From contig NC_058150.1 of NCBI RefSeq assembly GCF_011075055.1, positions 11,437,408 through 11,501,407 on the forward strand: a stretch of DNA of 64,000 nucleotides. The letters are read 5' to 3'. This DNA comes from Mangifera indica. Lineage: Eukaryota > Streptophyta > Magnoliopsida > Sapindales > Anacardiaceae. A program made the position numbers and the translations under genes. The notes below the pieces were generated by a model that did no database searches, was not told the origin of the DNA, and saw nothing but the letters and a program-made list of their open reading frames with translations. Shown here piece by piece: positions 1 to 11,450 of this stretch; positions within the stretch are counted from its first letter, which is position 1; each line of letters begins with the position of its first letter.

Positions 1-577
1 AAGCGCGTGGCTACAACCATATTCCAAGGAAGGGCCCTCAGGAAGTATTTAGTGTTTATGAGTTTATTTATATGTTAGCAAACTTTACTAAATTGGTTGT
101 ATTTATTAAATCCAATTGGATTGTAAAAATGCAAACTTCGAGGAATTCGATTAAGGCATGGATGGACGGGCATGCATATAAATTGGATGTCATTTTATTA
201 TTGCTTGTATGGTGTATTTTATTATTGTTTGAATGATGTCATTTTATTATTGTTTGTATGGTGTATTTTATTTTTGTTTTATTGAAACACGGTATGGGAA
301 AAAAAATTCAAATATATAACAAATATATGTTGTGGTAATTCCATGCAACTATTTTGATCTATTGTCATCACATACATGTAAGAGTTTGAACAAAAATAAT
401 AATAAAATGCAATACATTAAAATTTGTACAAAACCTAATAGATAAATTACATAAAATTAAACATGCAGTACATTAAAATCCATTGTCATCGTGTACATGT
501 ACAAAACCTAATAGAAGATTCAACATGATAACTTATGCAGCCGTATGAGTTGCACCATAACTACTACAACCTCAGGT
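1..577. other. AT-rich stretch without a gene; 49-bp tandem repeat
   Basis: No supportable gene. At 186-283 a unit of about 49 bp (beginning GATGTCATTTTATTATTG) occurs twice in tandem with few differences. The far end of the MULE whose transposase lies at 578-3166 would be expected here or left of the window, but I see no terminal repeat. Confidence 0.5.
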
Positions 578-3166
578 TCATGTGTTACTAGGTGTGCGAG
601 ATGAGCTAACCACATATACTGGAGCTGGACTCTGACATTTCAAATGAGTATGACCAGGTTGATGACATCGATTGCAATATTGTTGTGGAATTTCCTCTCC
701 TTGTGAAGGTCTTCTTGCATGATTGGAAGGGCGATCAGACCTTTGTTGCTCCATCACTAGAGGATAAATCACAGACATATTTAATGGTGCCCAAATTGAT
801 TGATCCCCTAGTGGATTAATATCTTCTTTGTACATCCTACGTAAATATTCGGTAGAGTAGTATATACTAATCTACCCTATACAGTTCGATAAGTTATTAT
901 ACCTTGCTATAGCTGCAGCATGTGCACATGAAATCTGGGAATGTTGAAATTTGCCATAATCACACGTTCGATATAGAAGATTCACGATGAACATTTGTTG
1001 TCGTGAATCATGAATTTCGTATTGTTGCATGTTAATTGGTTTAACAACCATATTGGGAGATTTGAACATATGTCGAGCAAGCTTGTCCTCAGCCCATGGT
1101 GTTAACGGGTGAGATCTCTCACTTGCAAAAAAACAACTAAAATAAATGCGATGAAAAAACAGAAACGTCAAAATAAATTTTAGTCATATGAACCAACCAT
1201 GTTTCGCCTATTGAAAAACCAATGTTGCATTGCGCTTCAAAGAAACTCTACCAATATGGTGATAGGCAAAATATGAGTAGTCCGTGTCAAAGCATTGAAG
1301 GACTCAGCAATATTGGTCATCATAATATTATACCGCCATCCTCCAAAGTGGGCACGTACCTATCTTTCATACCTAATGTCGGTTAAATAGGCTACTACAG
1401 TGGGATTTACTCTAGCAATTCTACTCATAACAGCTTGAAAGTTCGTGAAATGATATGCCTTAGCAGCTTTCCAAAATAGTCCTTCAATATGTTTAGTTTT
1501 TTTGAATTACGAATGCATGTTACCCTTTATATGGTAATTACAAAACCCATAACGAGCATGAGGCATTACATTCGCGACCGACGTAATTATTGAATGATGA
1601 CGATAAGAAATAATAGCAAATCCAGCAAATCACCAATGCACATGCTAAGGTATGTCAAAAAGGGCGTCCATGTATCTATTCCCTTTTTGTGCCCAATACC
1701 AAATGCGAGAGGGTAAATTTGATTATTACTGTCCTTCGCAACAACAATGAAAAGAGACCCAAGATCCTTTCCTTTTAAGTGTGAAGCATCAATGCATATC
1801 ACGGGACAACAAAATTGTTGGAACCCTCTTATAAAACACCCCATACACATGAAAAAAAAACTTAAACCTATTTTTCGAATCGACATCAATACGTGTTATA
1901 GTTATTGGGTTCTTAAGCTTCAAATTATGATAGTACTCGTATAATATACTGAAAGACTCTTTTGGAGATCCTCATAGCACATTTATTGCATATGTTTTGG
2001 CACGTCATGCTTGCGTGTAGGATATGTCAATTTGGTACCTATCTGCCAGTCTGAAATAATTTCCTTTGGTCAATAAATACGATCAACCACAAACATTGAC
2101 TTAAGTATGTTACCTAACGATTTTGCACTAGCTTGTCTGTGATGTGGCAATATTTGATCCCACAGACAAGTGTGCGTCTCATCCATACGTCGTAAGACCC
2201 AATAGTCTCCATCTTGCTCTCTCGTTGCTTGTGCCTACCGTTTACATTATAGGTGTACGCACTTAAGCTCATACCGTATGTTATCGGAGTGACCAACCTT
2301 CCATTGAATTCTTGTCTCAAAGGCATACGTTCAAAATAATGCTCTCAATTCTGCCTTAGAGTTATAAAAACTCATTACTTGTAAATGGTTGCCCCTTTGT
2401 GCTGCCCGATTAGTAATACCTGCATTCTCAACATCAACAGCAAGCTCAAGAACCCATTGAAATGGATTTGGATTATGGATGTGACTTAGATATGCTCCAA
2501 TATTCATAAAGCCATGATATCTTATGCTACATTCAGCCTCATCGTAACAAGCATGACTTTGACTTCTACCAATGTCTTGGCTCGAAACATCATATATGTC
2601 GTCATCAAACCCTGAGAATTCTTTGTCTTCATCATCATCATCCTCTTCCTCCTCATTACCTTCTACTTTATAATCCTCATCCATGTCATCGTCATTATCA
2701 TCATCAACACCATAATTCCTACCAAACTCTTGGAAACTTTGTGGATGTGCCCACTCATCTATCGGATGATTTTCCCTTTCTTCCTCATGAACATCTTTGC
2801 CTTGTTGATTATCCCTTTCGTCATTTGACTCTCGGTAACAAAACGTTTTGTGTATCCTTGTGAACTTCTTGCTACAACCATCAAAAACTCCATATCATCA
2901 TCGCCTACAATCTCCATTGGACCCATATCACCTAGTGTAAATACCTGCACATTTGACTGACTTCGATCGAGCCTTAGACGATAACTAATTCTTGCAATGA
3001 ATCCTTCAAAATCAACATTTGTGTTAATACAAATCTCTCTCTCATTCCTACCAACATATTTTGTGACATTATCATCACCTTCAACCCATTGGCCTCCATA
3101 TCGACTCTTAAATGCAGCTTTTTCCATCCTGACTAAAAATAAACCTAAAAAACATAAAAACTCCAA
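578..3166 (-). pseudogene. MULE (MuDR-type) transposase, decayed
   Basis: Remnant of a Mutator-like transposase, the nuclear enzyme that cuts and pastes MULE elements. Reading on the minus strand, family domains appear in the expected order but in several frames. 3166-2759 is the PB1-like N-terminal region found in many plant MULEs. 2684-2331 is an acidic stretch (EEEEDDDDED) followed by a conserved block with YNSKAEL. 2326-2114 is a short block. 1889-1587 is the MULE core, with CIDASHLKGK (first catalytic Asp) and YPLAFGIG. The core continues to about 1200 without an ATG, with a recognisable HFGGWRYNIMMTNIAES block. 1171-872 holds a SWIM zinc finger (CDYGKFQ, then SCAHA). 835-578 holds a CX2CX4HX4C zinc knuckle (CNRCHQPGHTHLKC). 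Frame changes between blocks and in-frame stops (for example after the HIKGNMHS stretch) make it non-functional. The inferred direction of transcription is away from the terminal repeat ending at 4081. Confidence 0.88.
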
Positions 3167-3637
3167 ATTACACTACGTTACCATTTTTTCAAATTAAACC
3201 CCAAATGCAATATCAATGCAATCAAGCTTCATATATACGTATTTACAACACATTAAACTATCATATCATCTGCTAATGTACAAAAAATTATCAAGGCAAG
3301 ACAATAAAAAAATGAAAAAAATGACAGTGGCAATTTTGTTATTTTTTATGTAACTCTCTGTCAAGACAAGGAAAATAGTACACATACAAGCTCCAAATTG
3401 GAATAAACAAGCATAAAAAATAAAAAATTGAGTGCAATGGAAGAAAACAGAAAATAAATAAATAAATTTGGTGTTAACGCTGACCTGTTCATCATCTGAA
3501 ATTTGTTTTGGGCTATATTTTGGTATTTTATAACCATCATAACAACATTAAACAATAATAACAACTTTAAACAATAGAAACAACATGAAATAATAGCATT
3601 AAACAATCTAACAACATGAAATCATTATAAAGTTAAA

Positions 3638-4081
3638 TCATCATCCCAGACTGGGACGACAGCTTCATCTTCGTATAGGAAGACGAAGCCTTGATGAAGT
3701 TCTTCGTCCCCCAAGGCTTCTCTGACACCGATTAGGCATCCAAATGAGAGGAAAGAGATCGCCAAAAGAAGAGGAAGCTTTGGGAGGGAGAGATCATCGG
3801 TAATGGAGCCAGAGATATCGTCAGAGATTTCAAAACGAAACCCTAGGATGAAACTGCCATTTTTTAAAACTTAGGCTGGGGAAAAATTTTAGTTTTTAAA
3901 GTTTAAGGGAGCAACAATAGATTATATTTTAGTTTATTTTTAATATTATAGAAAAAATGATAATTTTACCCTTATTACTGTTAATTTTAACTGCTCATGG
4001 GTAGGTAAACGGTATTTCCATAGTTAATGGGGGGAACTTTAAGAATTCAGCATAGTTTAGGTGGAAAATAGTCGTTTGGCC
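3638..4081. mobile_element. MULE terminal region ending GTCGTTTGGCC
   Basis: This segment matches the right half of the element at 59257-60136 almost base for base in places: the block with GGAAAGAGATCG, GGAGCC..GAGAT.TCGTC and CAAAACGAAACCCTAGG, then the outer part ending in GTCGTTTGGCC. The matching element has long inverted termini and a 9-bp duplication, so 4081 is taken as the outer end. The transposase remnant at 578-3166 starts about 0.5 kb inside and runs inward, which fits one larger autonomous element whose other end lies left of the window. No left terminus was seen. Confidence 0.7.
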
Positions 4082-5329
4082 TTTTTTTTCCAGTTAAATC
4101 CTACTAAATGATCTTCTTTAATCGTCATTTCTTCCAAGATATAAAGGGGATGTGGTTGAGTTTTTGTGGGTTGCTTTTTTTTTTTTATATCCTTACTTTG
4201 AAGAATTCTTAATCTGAAGAATTCCATTTTTTCCTTCCTTCTTTTATTTTTGAAGATGAGGAAGAAGAGAGGGGATCTCTCTGCATGATTCCTTTATCAC
4301 TTGAAAGATGAAGAAGAAAAGAGAAAAAGTTGCAAAGAAAAAGAAAGAGAATCTCTGCATGAAAGATTAAAAAGGGGTATTTTGGAGAAGTTGATTACTG
4401 TTGTGGTATATTTGTTTAAGCTTTAGAATGAGTGGCATTTATATATACACGGATTAAAATAAGGGTTAGAATTTCAATTTCTCAAACTTATATGTCAATA
4501 CACATCAATTCATGAAAGAATGAGATTTTCGAAAAAAAAACACATAAAAGATGCTACTAACACAACCATAATTACCAAAAACCCAGATGAGAAATCTCTT
4601 CTTTGGTCAGAAAAGAAGCTCAAGAACCACCACAATCTCATAAAAAAGAAAACACTTTCAGAGACAAAATTAAAACCAACAAAAGTTTCAATTTTTCTCA
4701 AAAACCCTTGTGTGAAAACGCATTCTTGTTTGTTTTTTCTGCAACAATGGATCAAGAAATATAAACTTCATTCACTAACTTCTTCTCCAAGCCAACAATC
4801 CACCTCAACTTAAGTTAAATTTGAGCCTCACTCATCCCTCTTCCCATGCATGCATGTTGACTCAAAAACAGAAACCATAAAGAAAGAAAGAAAGTTGAGA
4901 TGAAGAAGATGACAAAGAAGAAAAAGAAGGTGAAAAATGAAAGAAGGGAGGTTGAAAATGGTGGTTGCAGGACTGCAGGGAGGGAGGGAGGAAAGAGAGG
5001 CAATAAAGAAGGGCATAAAACAAGAGTACCAAAAAGTGGGAAAGTGTAGGTGAACACGTTAAATGAGAAGTTAATGCTTATTGTAAAACTTTTTCGAATG
5101 TTCTTAGCTATCCTTTCTTGTTCATGCATGAGTTTAAAGTGATTTCTTATTGTAATTTTCCTTGTCTCTTTCTTCTATTTGGACTTGTATATATATATAT
5201 TAAAATTATTAATAATAAACAATAAAATGAAACTTTTTAGATAATATACAAGAGATTGTCCTTTAATATTTTAGAAATTCAACTAACAAATTCTTAAAAT
5301 TTTATAAAATATATATTTCTTTGTATTAG

Positions 5330-5330
<1 letters not shown>
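4082..5330. other. Intergenic, AT-rich with purine-rich tract
   Basis: No convincing gene. A purine-rich run (about 4880-5010, GAAAGAAAGAAAG and GGGAGGGAGGGAGG) accounts for the open frames on both strands here. CATGCATGCATG at about 4845 is an overlapping RY-type motif, but no gene is attached to it. Confidence 0.4.

Positions 5331-5373
<43 letters not shown>
5331..5373. repeat. (TA)n microsatellite
   Basis: Uninterrupted TA dinucleotides of about 43 bp in an AT-rich surround. Confidence 0.95.
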
Positions 5374-5376
<3 letters not shown>

Positions 5377-6509
5377 GGGTTTTAAAATAAAAAATTGTCA
5401 TATATTTTCCATTTTACTGATAAATAAATTAAATAAAACCAACCAAATAATAAATTGAATAAAAAAAACTATGTCAAAATCTCTATCAATAAACTTGTAG
5501 GCTTCATACGGATATTTTAGTCTATTTAATTTAGAGTCATGATATATTTGTAAAAGAGTTTGAAAATGGCATTTATTTTTCAACAAATCCACCCTTTCCC
5601 CAACACGGCAACTTTTTTTTTTTATTTTTAATTTCTTCAATTTAATCTTGGTGTGAATGTCTTTTATTTTTTTTATTATTATTATTGGTGAAAGTTTATT
5701 TAAGCTATTTACTATAAGAAACAAGATAAGAATTACTTATTATTATTAAATAACATTTAAAACCACTAAGCTATTTTGAAGGGAAAAATAATAATTATAT
5801 TGCGTGTCATTCAAATGACAATAATCTTAAATATGGGATCAATAATAACTTGTTGGACCCTTGATTGTTTTGACTATGTTAAAGCTAAGTTTAATGTTGA
5901 TATTTAATAATTATTGTGCTAACAAAGTCCATGGCATAAATTTCAATGACCAAAAGATAGGCAAAATGCAAGTATGTAATTTTTTAGGTTAGGGACATCC
6001 GTCCCCCAATGAGACGCCAATCTCTTTGCCAATCTCATGCCTGTCATTAGGAGTCTAGAGCTCTTAAGAATGTTTTCTAAATTACCAATGACACTCGTCT
6101 CTCTTAAAGAGATGTTCATCTCCTACTGAATGACAACCATAAAATGCTCATTCCCTCTCCAATGCATTATCAAATATAATTGGGACGGTCAACAAAGTTA
6201 GCACATTGGGATGCTTGTCCCTATGTTCAGCTCATGCCCGTCCTCACGTGATTGATGCTTTCTAGAAATTTTAAGGAGCAAGGTAGGATACCCATCCTCG
6301 AAAAAGCGATGTTTGTCCCTCTAGTGGTATGTTTCAAGAATTTGATCATTGGACAACTATTCCAAAGCTGTCAAAACAGGAATGTGTAAGAGGATGTTTG
6401 TCTTGCATAAAAGGATGCCTATCCTGTGATGTTTTTCAAAATGAAAACATCCTTTTCACAAATCAACGACTAGTAAAATTAATCCAATAGATCTTTCAAG
6501 TCTCAAGGT

Positions 6510-6519
6510 TATATAAATA
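6510..6519 (+). promoter_or_regulatory. TATA box inside the solo LTR
   Basis: TATATAAATA about 660 bp into the LTR, followed by sequence resembling an LTR R-U5 leader. Its place in the LTR is comparable to the TATA box at 43013. Confidence 0.45.
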
Positions 6520-6977
6520 AGTTAGATTGAAGTCAAAAAGGGTTAGAGAACATGTTCAAAGTTTTCAAGAACTATCATTTCAATCTCTAAGCTCTCAATC
6601 TCTCTCTAGGAATCAAAACTCATATTTTTCAAGAAAAACATTTGTATAGATTAGAGGCATACTCTACTTGTAAATCTTCTTTCAAATTACACTTGGGTGA
6701 AATCTTTATCGTTACTGCAAAAGGGCGAAATCTCGAGTCAATTAGTATAATTTGGAAGTGATTCGAATGAAAACTTCAACTTGATTGTTTGAAGAAGTGG
6801 ACGTGGGAGGCTCGGAAAGAAAAGCTTCGAACTACTCTAAAATTCTTGAACATTTTCTAAACTCTTATCTTTTACTTTATACTTTAATTGTTTATTTGTT
6901 TTTGTTTGTGATATCTTGAGTAAAAATCAAGTTTGATAAATTTTGTGTTTAATTTTTTTTATTAGTCCTATTCCACA

Positions 6978-6991
6978 CCCCCCCCCCCCCC
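6978..6991. repeat. C14 homopolymer
   Basis: Fourteen consecutive C near the 3' end of the solo LTR. Related LTRs in this window carry shorter C runs at the same place. Confidence 0.9.
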
Positions 6992-7419
6992 TCCCCTTAA
7001 GAATTAATTTGTCATTGGAGGTTTTTCGTAACTATTAATCAAAATACAAATCTAATTAATTATAATAAATTTGATAGATTAATGTAAGGTTTATATGATA
7101 TATAATGAAGAGTCTATGTCACTTTCCTTTCTTAAGTATGAAAAGCAACACTGTACACATAACCAGCTAGATAATCATATGTTGTTTTATTTTTAATTTA
7201 AAATTATACAAGTATATAATCACATATCATCTAAATAATCAATTGAATACATATAATTTTATTAATTCATATCAATTTTTTTTTTTTTTAATTTCAGTGA
7301 AGTTTACATAGATTTTTGTGAGGTCTATATATGGGCAATTTGGCTTTGGTTTACAGCTTGCTAAAATCTGACTTTTGGTTTTGGGTATTTACTATGTGAT
7401 ATCATTGTTTTTTAAATAA

Positions 7420-7650
7420 TAATTTATTACAATTTATCTCCTTAAGTATCATAAATAACAATTTAGCCCCTAATTTCAGTGCTCCAGTAAGTTATTGCCA
7501 TTTAATTTATTGATTAACTGTAAAATGTTCATTTCTATCAATCAGGTGGCAGAAACACTAACATTTAACGACCATAAGAGATGAATTGTTATTTCAAATA
7601 CTTAGTGGGGCAATTTGGAATTTCAGATATCTCAGGGGATATAGAAAATA
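7420..7650. mobile_element. Possible small TIR element (degenerate)
   Basis: The left part (about 7430-7490, with CTTAAGTATCATAAATAACA) and the reverse complement of 7585-7625 (with CTAAGTATTTGAAATAACA) are similar over about 40 bp, as in a decayed inverted-repeat element. No target duplication was found. Confidence 0.35.
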
Positions 7651-7747
7651 ATAATCTTAATAGAAGCAATCAATTAATTAGGGTTTTATACTGATATCAA
7701 AGTTTGGTAAATTAATTTACGGAGTCCATATTTTGAGAGAATAATAA

Positions 7748-8358
7748 GGCGAAAACATTTTTCCCACCCAATGTTTGTTAAACTGACATGCACACCCTCT
7801 AAATTTAAGAAAGCTGGATCCTCACCTGTTATCCATTTCCATTAGTGAATTTTATTAAGTAAAGAGTAAAAAAAATCATTTTCCATAAATTTTTCTATTC
7901 TATTTTCCCTTTTCCAAAATGAGGTTTGTTTGATGATATATTATAATTTTTAAATATATTAAGGTTTTTGATGAATTTTATAGGAGTTTTGGAAATTTGA
8001 AAAAGTTTGGGTGTTTTTAAATTTTTTAAAATTTCAATATACCCTTCAATAGTGCCAAAAATGATATTTACACCTTTAAAATTTTGAACAACATATAATA
8101 TTTTAAGGTTTGTTATAGTTTTTTTACTAAATGATGAATTTTTAAATTGATCATGATATATTAATAATTTGACATTTATGTTAAGTGTTAACAATAACTT
8201 TGTAATTTCAATAAAAGAGAAAATAGTTATTAACCAAAAAAAAAAAAAACAATATTCACTCACATAAGTAGATAACGTGTGAAAATTTAGTTTTTTGAAA
8301 CTTAAAGGGTATGAATTGTCATTTCATCAAATCTTGGGCGTGAAATAGATATTTGATT
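7748..8358. mobile_element. Non-autonomous MULE-type element, old
   Basis: 611 bp with degenerate inverted termini. The left end has TTTTTCCCACCCAATGTTTG and the right end read inward has TATTTCACGCCCAAGATTTG, with similarity continuing about 60 bp inward. Flanked by GAATAATAA (7739-7747) and GAATAATAC (8359-8367), an 8/9 match to a 9-bp duplication as MULEs make. The interior is AT-rich and contains no transposase. The open frame at 7895-8263 on the minus strand is a low-complexity shadow. Confidence 0.6.
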
Positions 8359-9094
8359 GAATAATACAATTAGTAACTTTTCATACAAACTTTTTTATAC
8401 AAAGGAATGTGTATAAATGTGAAATAAAACTAAATATTTAAACAAATTCTATTAATTTATTTATATAAATTGATTTGATAACATGTAATTGAGTAATATA
8501 ACTATTTACATTCTCTCTCATTTCAAAATTATTTAATCATATTTTACAATATCCGGTTATATGCATAAATTGATAAAATTTATTTGTATCAAATGATTTA
8601 ATTGATTACTTTATCTATAATTTAAAATCTCTAATCACATTTATACACATGAGTTCGCAATGGTGGGCTTAACAAAAAAAATTAGGGGGATCAAGGTTAA
8701 ATAAAATAATAATAATAAAATATAAGAGGTCAATGAAAAAATTTAGGAATTGTTTTTATATTTTACATATTCTCAATTGAAAATTTGTTAAGATAGGCAG
8801 TTGATCTCATTTGACTCTACCTAGCTCAGTTTGCATGAATAAATAATGAAAAAAAAAAAGGTATAAGTGTAGTATTATTCATTTTGAGAGTTCAAGTTTT
8901 ATGAGTTACATAAATAGTGAGTATTAACATATATAAACAAGTCGATGTATAATCATGTGAAGTCGATGTATTAACATATATATAACATATATTAACATAT
9001 CTAATAATAGAAATATTATTAAAGTTCTATTATTAGTAATTCTATTGGATTAGAGACAACTTTAGCCATTATTAGGTGCTAATCATAATCTAAA

Positions 9095-9844
9095 GGGTAA
9101 ATAACATATACCACACAAGGTTTGATCTAAAAAGCTTTTTCACCCTTAGTTTGCATAAATAAAATTTTTCCATCTAAACTAAAATTTTGTTTTAAAAAAT
9201 TGATGATGTAAGGGTAAAGTAGTAATTTTAATATCTATTAATTTTGAAAATAAAGAATAAAAATTTCTATTTGACATAAACATTTTAAATATAACAATTT
9301 AACCCTTAAAAATAACTAATACATTTTATTCAATTTTTTGGAGATGTATTATCATTTTTGAAACTATTAAGGGACAAAAAACATATTAAAATTTTTCCAA
9401 AAGGCCCTAAACTTTTTTAAAATTTTCAAAAACCTCCTAAAAAGTTTCTAAAGACCCATGATATTTTTAAAAATTACAATGTACCCATAATATATAATTA
9501 TACAATAAAAACATCTCTATCTATTAAAAGCGATAAAAAAATAATAAGAGTGAAAAATAGTAATAATAATAATAATGATAAATAACTTCTTAAATAATTT
9601 AGATATTTAAAATATTATTTTAAATTTTTATTAATTTAAGGTTATATAATAATTTTGAAAAAAAAAATAGTAGGGAAAAAATGATAATTTAAGTCTTTAA
9701 TAGTATGATTTCATTAACAAAGTTTAATTTTATCTAGGAAGTTGTTATTTATACTTGATCTTTTGGTGAACAATGTTTTTTATGTTAATTAGGGGTAGAA
9801 AAGTGTTATAAGGCTAAACCTTGGATGGGAAAAGTAATTCACTC
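9095..9844. mobile_element. Non-autonomous MULE-type element with 9-bp TSD
   Basis: 750 bp bounded by a perfect 9-bp direct repeat TAATCTAAA (9086-9094 and 9845-9853). The termini are inverted but degenerate: left GGGTAAATAACATATACC, right read inward GAGTGAATTACTTTTCCC. Both are then followed by a CAAGGTTT block, and similarity extends about 70 bp. The interior is AT-rich and non-coding. A 9-bp duplication with long TIRs is typical of Mutator-like elements. Confidence 0.68.
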
Positions 9845-9853
9845 TAATCTAAA

Positions 9854-10319
9854 CAATAAAACTAAATTAAAGAATTTACAAGATATAAAAGGATGATGGA
9901 GTAATATCAATATTGTTATCATCTTGTACAATGATAGATCAGATATAACTTATCGGAATAAAAGTTGAATAAAAATAAAATATAGAGAGATTAACTAAGA
10001 AACAACACAATCTAAGAAGGATGAATAAAATTTTAGGGTTATATTGATGGTTTTTATATGTTTAATTAATGATTTTTCAAACTCAAAACGATTAGCTAAC
10101 TACCCTAGACCGCTATATAATCTTGCCATTTATTTTTCTAAACATATATGAAGTTTTATAAATTAAAATTTTACAGTGAATTCATTATAATTTCTAGTTA
10201 ATTTAAGAAAATCAATGTTGAGACTAAAAATTAATTTTAATAATATCATATATAAAATTATTTTTGACGCATAAACATAGTATCAAAAAAAATCAAATTA
10301 AAATTGAAATATTTTTAGT
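9854..10319. other. AT-rich, nothing recognised
   Basis: No gene or repeat structure that I can support. Confidence 0.4.
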
Positions 10320-11450
10320 GGGATCATTTGCCAAGGCTGGATTCAAGCCAAGCTCAAACCCAACCGAGCTTGAAATGAGTCTGAGCTCAGGCTCGGCTGG
10401 CCAAACAATTCAATACTTGAATTTGACTCGCTTACAAGCTGAGTTGTTTGTGAGCTCAGTTCGAGTAGGCTCAATAAGCCTGATCACGAGCCTATTCAAA
10501 ATCCATGTACTTTTATCATCGTTTTAATAATCTGTAACTAAATTGAACTATAATAACTCATCTAATAATTTGAAACTCTGTCACTGCTGCTAAGGATCAC
10601 TATATTGATCATCATGATGTGCCAAACCATTGTTGTTCCTGTCATTGCCGTTGTTACTATTCTCAATCTTATGACCAGATTCTGCCTCCTTTTCCCTATT
10701 CCATTGCTCAATCTTAGCCCTTCTTTCAACACTACTTTCTCTAACAGGACTCTTATTCCTCCTTGACCTTAGGCTTTTGCTTCATCCCCCTTTACATCCA
10801 GGACTTCGGCTTCTAGGCCTCCTACCCCTATCATAGTAGCGATGATCTCTTTCATCATGACATCTACTTCAACCAGGGCTGCCCCTTCTCCAATTTCTCC
10901 CAAACAATTGCCTCCTCAAGTCCCTAAATTGATCCAAAAAGAGCATTTAAATACAACCATATCACCTAGTAGAGGGAACATATATGCCAAATCTAAAAAA
11001 AAAAAGGGAAAAATAAATAGAAACCAACCTGCTAATCTTTTACAAATGCATGAAGTTACAGTAGCCACCTCGATTGCATACATTTTCCTCATACTATCTA
11101 CATGTAGCTTCTCGAAGATCTGTCATTGAGTTTAGTGTGAAGCTGGGAGCACCAATCTGCATGACGGCATGCTCCGATCTTGAAACAAAAGGGGCAGTTA
11201 ACTCTATCCTTCTATGTTCTGAAGATGGATGCTAAGTGCTCCGCCATGCATCTAGTCTAAAGTAATCAATTCAAGGATCTGATCTATCTAGGGTTTTAAC
11301 TTAGTTTTGAACTATGATTTATAATGGAAACACTTGAGTTTGGCCTCGAGCTCGTTTTTTTAAGTATATAAAGCTTGAGATCGAGCTTGTTTATGTGTGA
11401 GTTGTTTCAGGCTTGTTCAAATCAAGCTCGATTCAAATCTAATCTTATTA
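10320..11450. mobile_element. hAT-like non-autonomous element carrying U2AF35 sequence
   Basis: The two ends (about 10330-10500 and 11335-11450) are rich in GAGCTCG/CAAGCTCGA words and partly inverted to each other: left GGATTCAAGCCAAGCTC, right read inward GATTTGAATCGAGCTTG. Such GAGCTCG-rich termini are common in plant hAT-type non-autonomous elements. Between them lies a U2AF35 pseudogene on the minus strand. Exact termini and an 8-bp duplication were not resolved, so the class is an inference. Confidence 0.5.
10581..11247 (-). pseudogene. U2AF35: U2AF35 (U2 snRNP auxiliary factor small subunit) pseudogene, RRM deleted
   Basis: U2AF35 recognises the AG of 3' splice sites with the large U2AF subunit. 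From 11247 inward on the minus strand: the N-terminus (MAEHLASIF), an in-frame stop, then [22 protein letters not shown], which is the first CCCH zinc finger. The sequence then jumps to TDLREATCR, so the whole central RRM-type (UHM) domain is missing. Next comes the second CCCH finger YEENVCNRGGYCNFMH and KISR. The sequence is then interrupted by about 110 bp that begins GTTGGTT and ends TTTAG, after which DLRRQLFGR resumes. The RS tail follows, with RGRRPRSRSPG, SPVRESSVERRAKIEQWNRE and the family-like C-terminal DQYSDP and QQ. Several in-frame stops make it non-functional. The interruption looks like an intron, which would favour DNA-level capture over retroposition, but it could also be an insertion. 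Confidence 0.85.

Larger units (their letters stand above)
5851..7013 (+). repeat. Probable solo LTR of a Ty1/copia element
   Basis: Begins TGTTGGACCCTTGATTG, the same style of start as the LTR at 42231 (TGTTGACT..). A TATA box (TATATAAATA) lies at about 6510. It is followed by a leader-like block with GTGGACGTGGGAGGC, comparable to GTGGACGTAGACC in the LTR at 42231. It ends in a C-rich tract (14 C at 6978-6991) like the CACCCCCTCT just inside the end of that LTR. No internal region or second copy is adjacent, hence solo. The right border is uncertain because I found no clear target duplication. Confidence 0.6.

Noticed and set aside
4510..5129. Overlapping open frames on both strands
   Set aside because: They follow A-rich and GA-rich low-complexity sequence, have no motif, and open in several phases at once.
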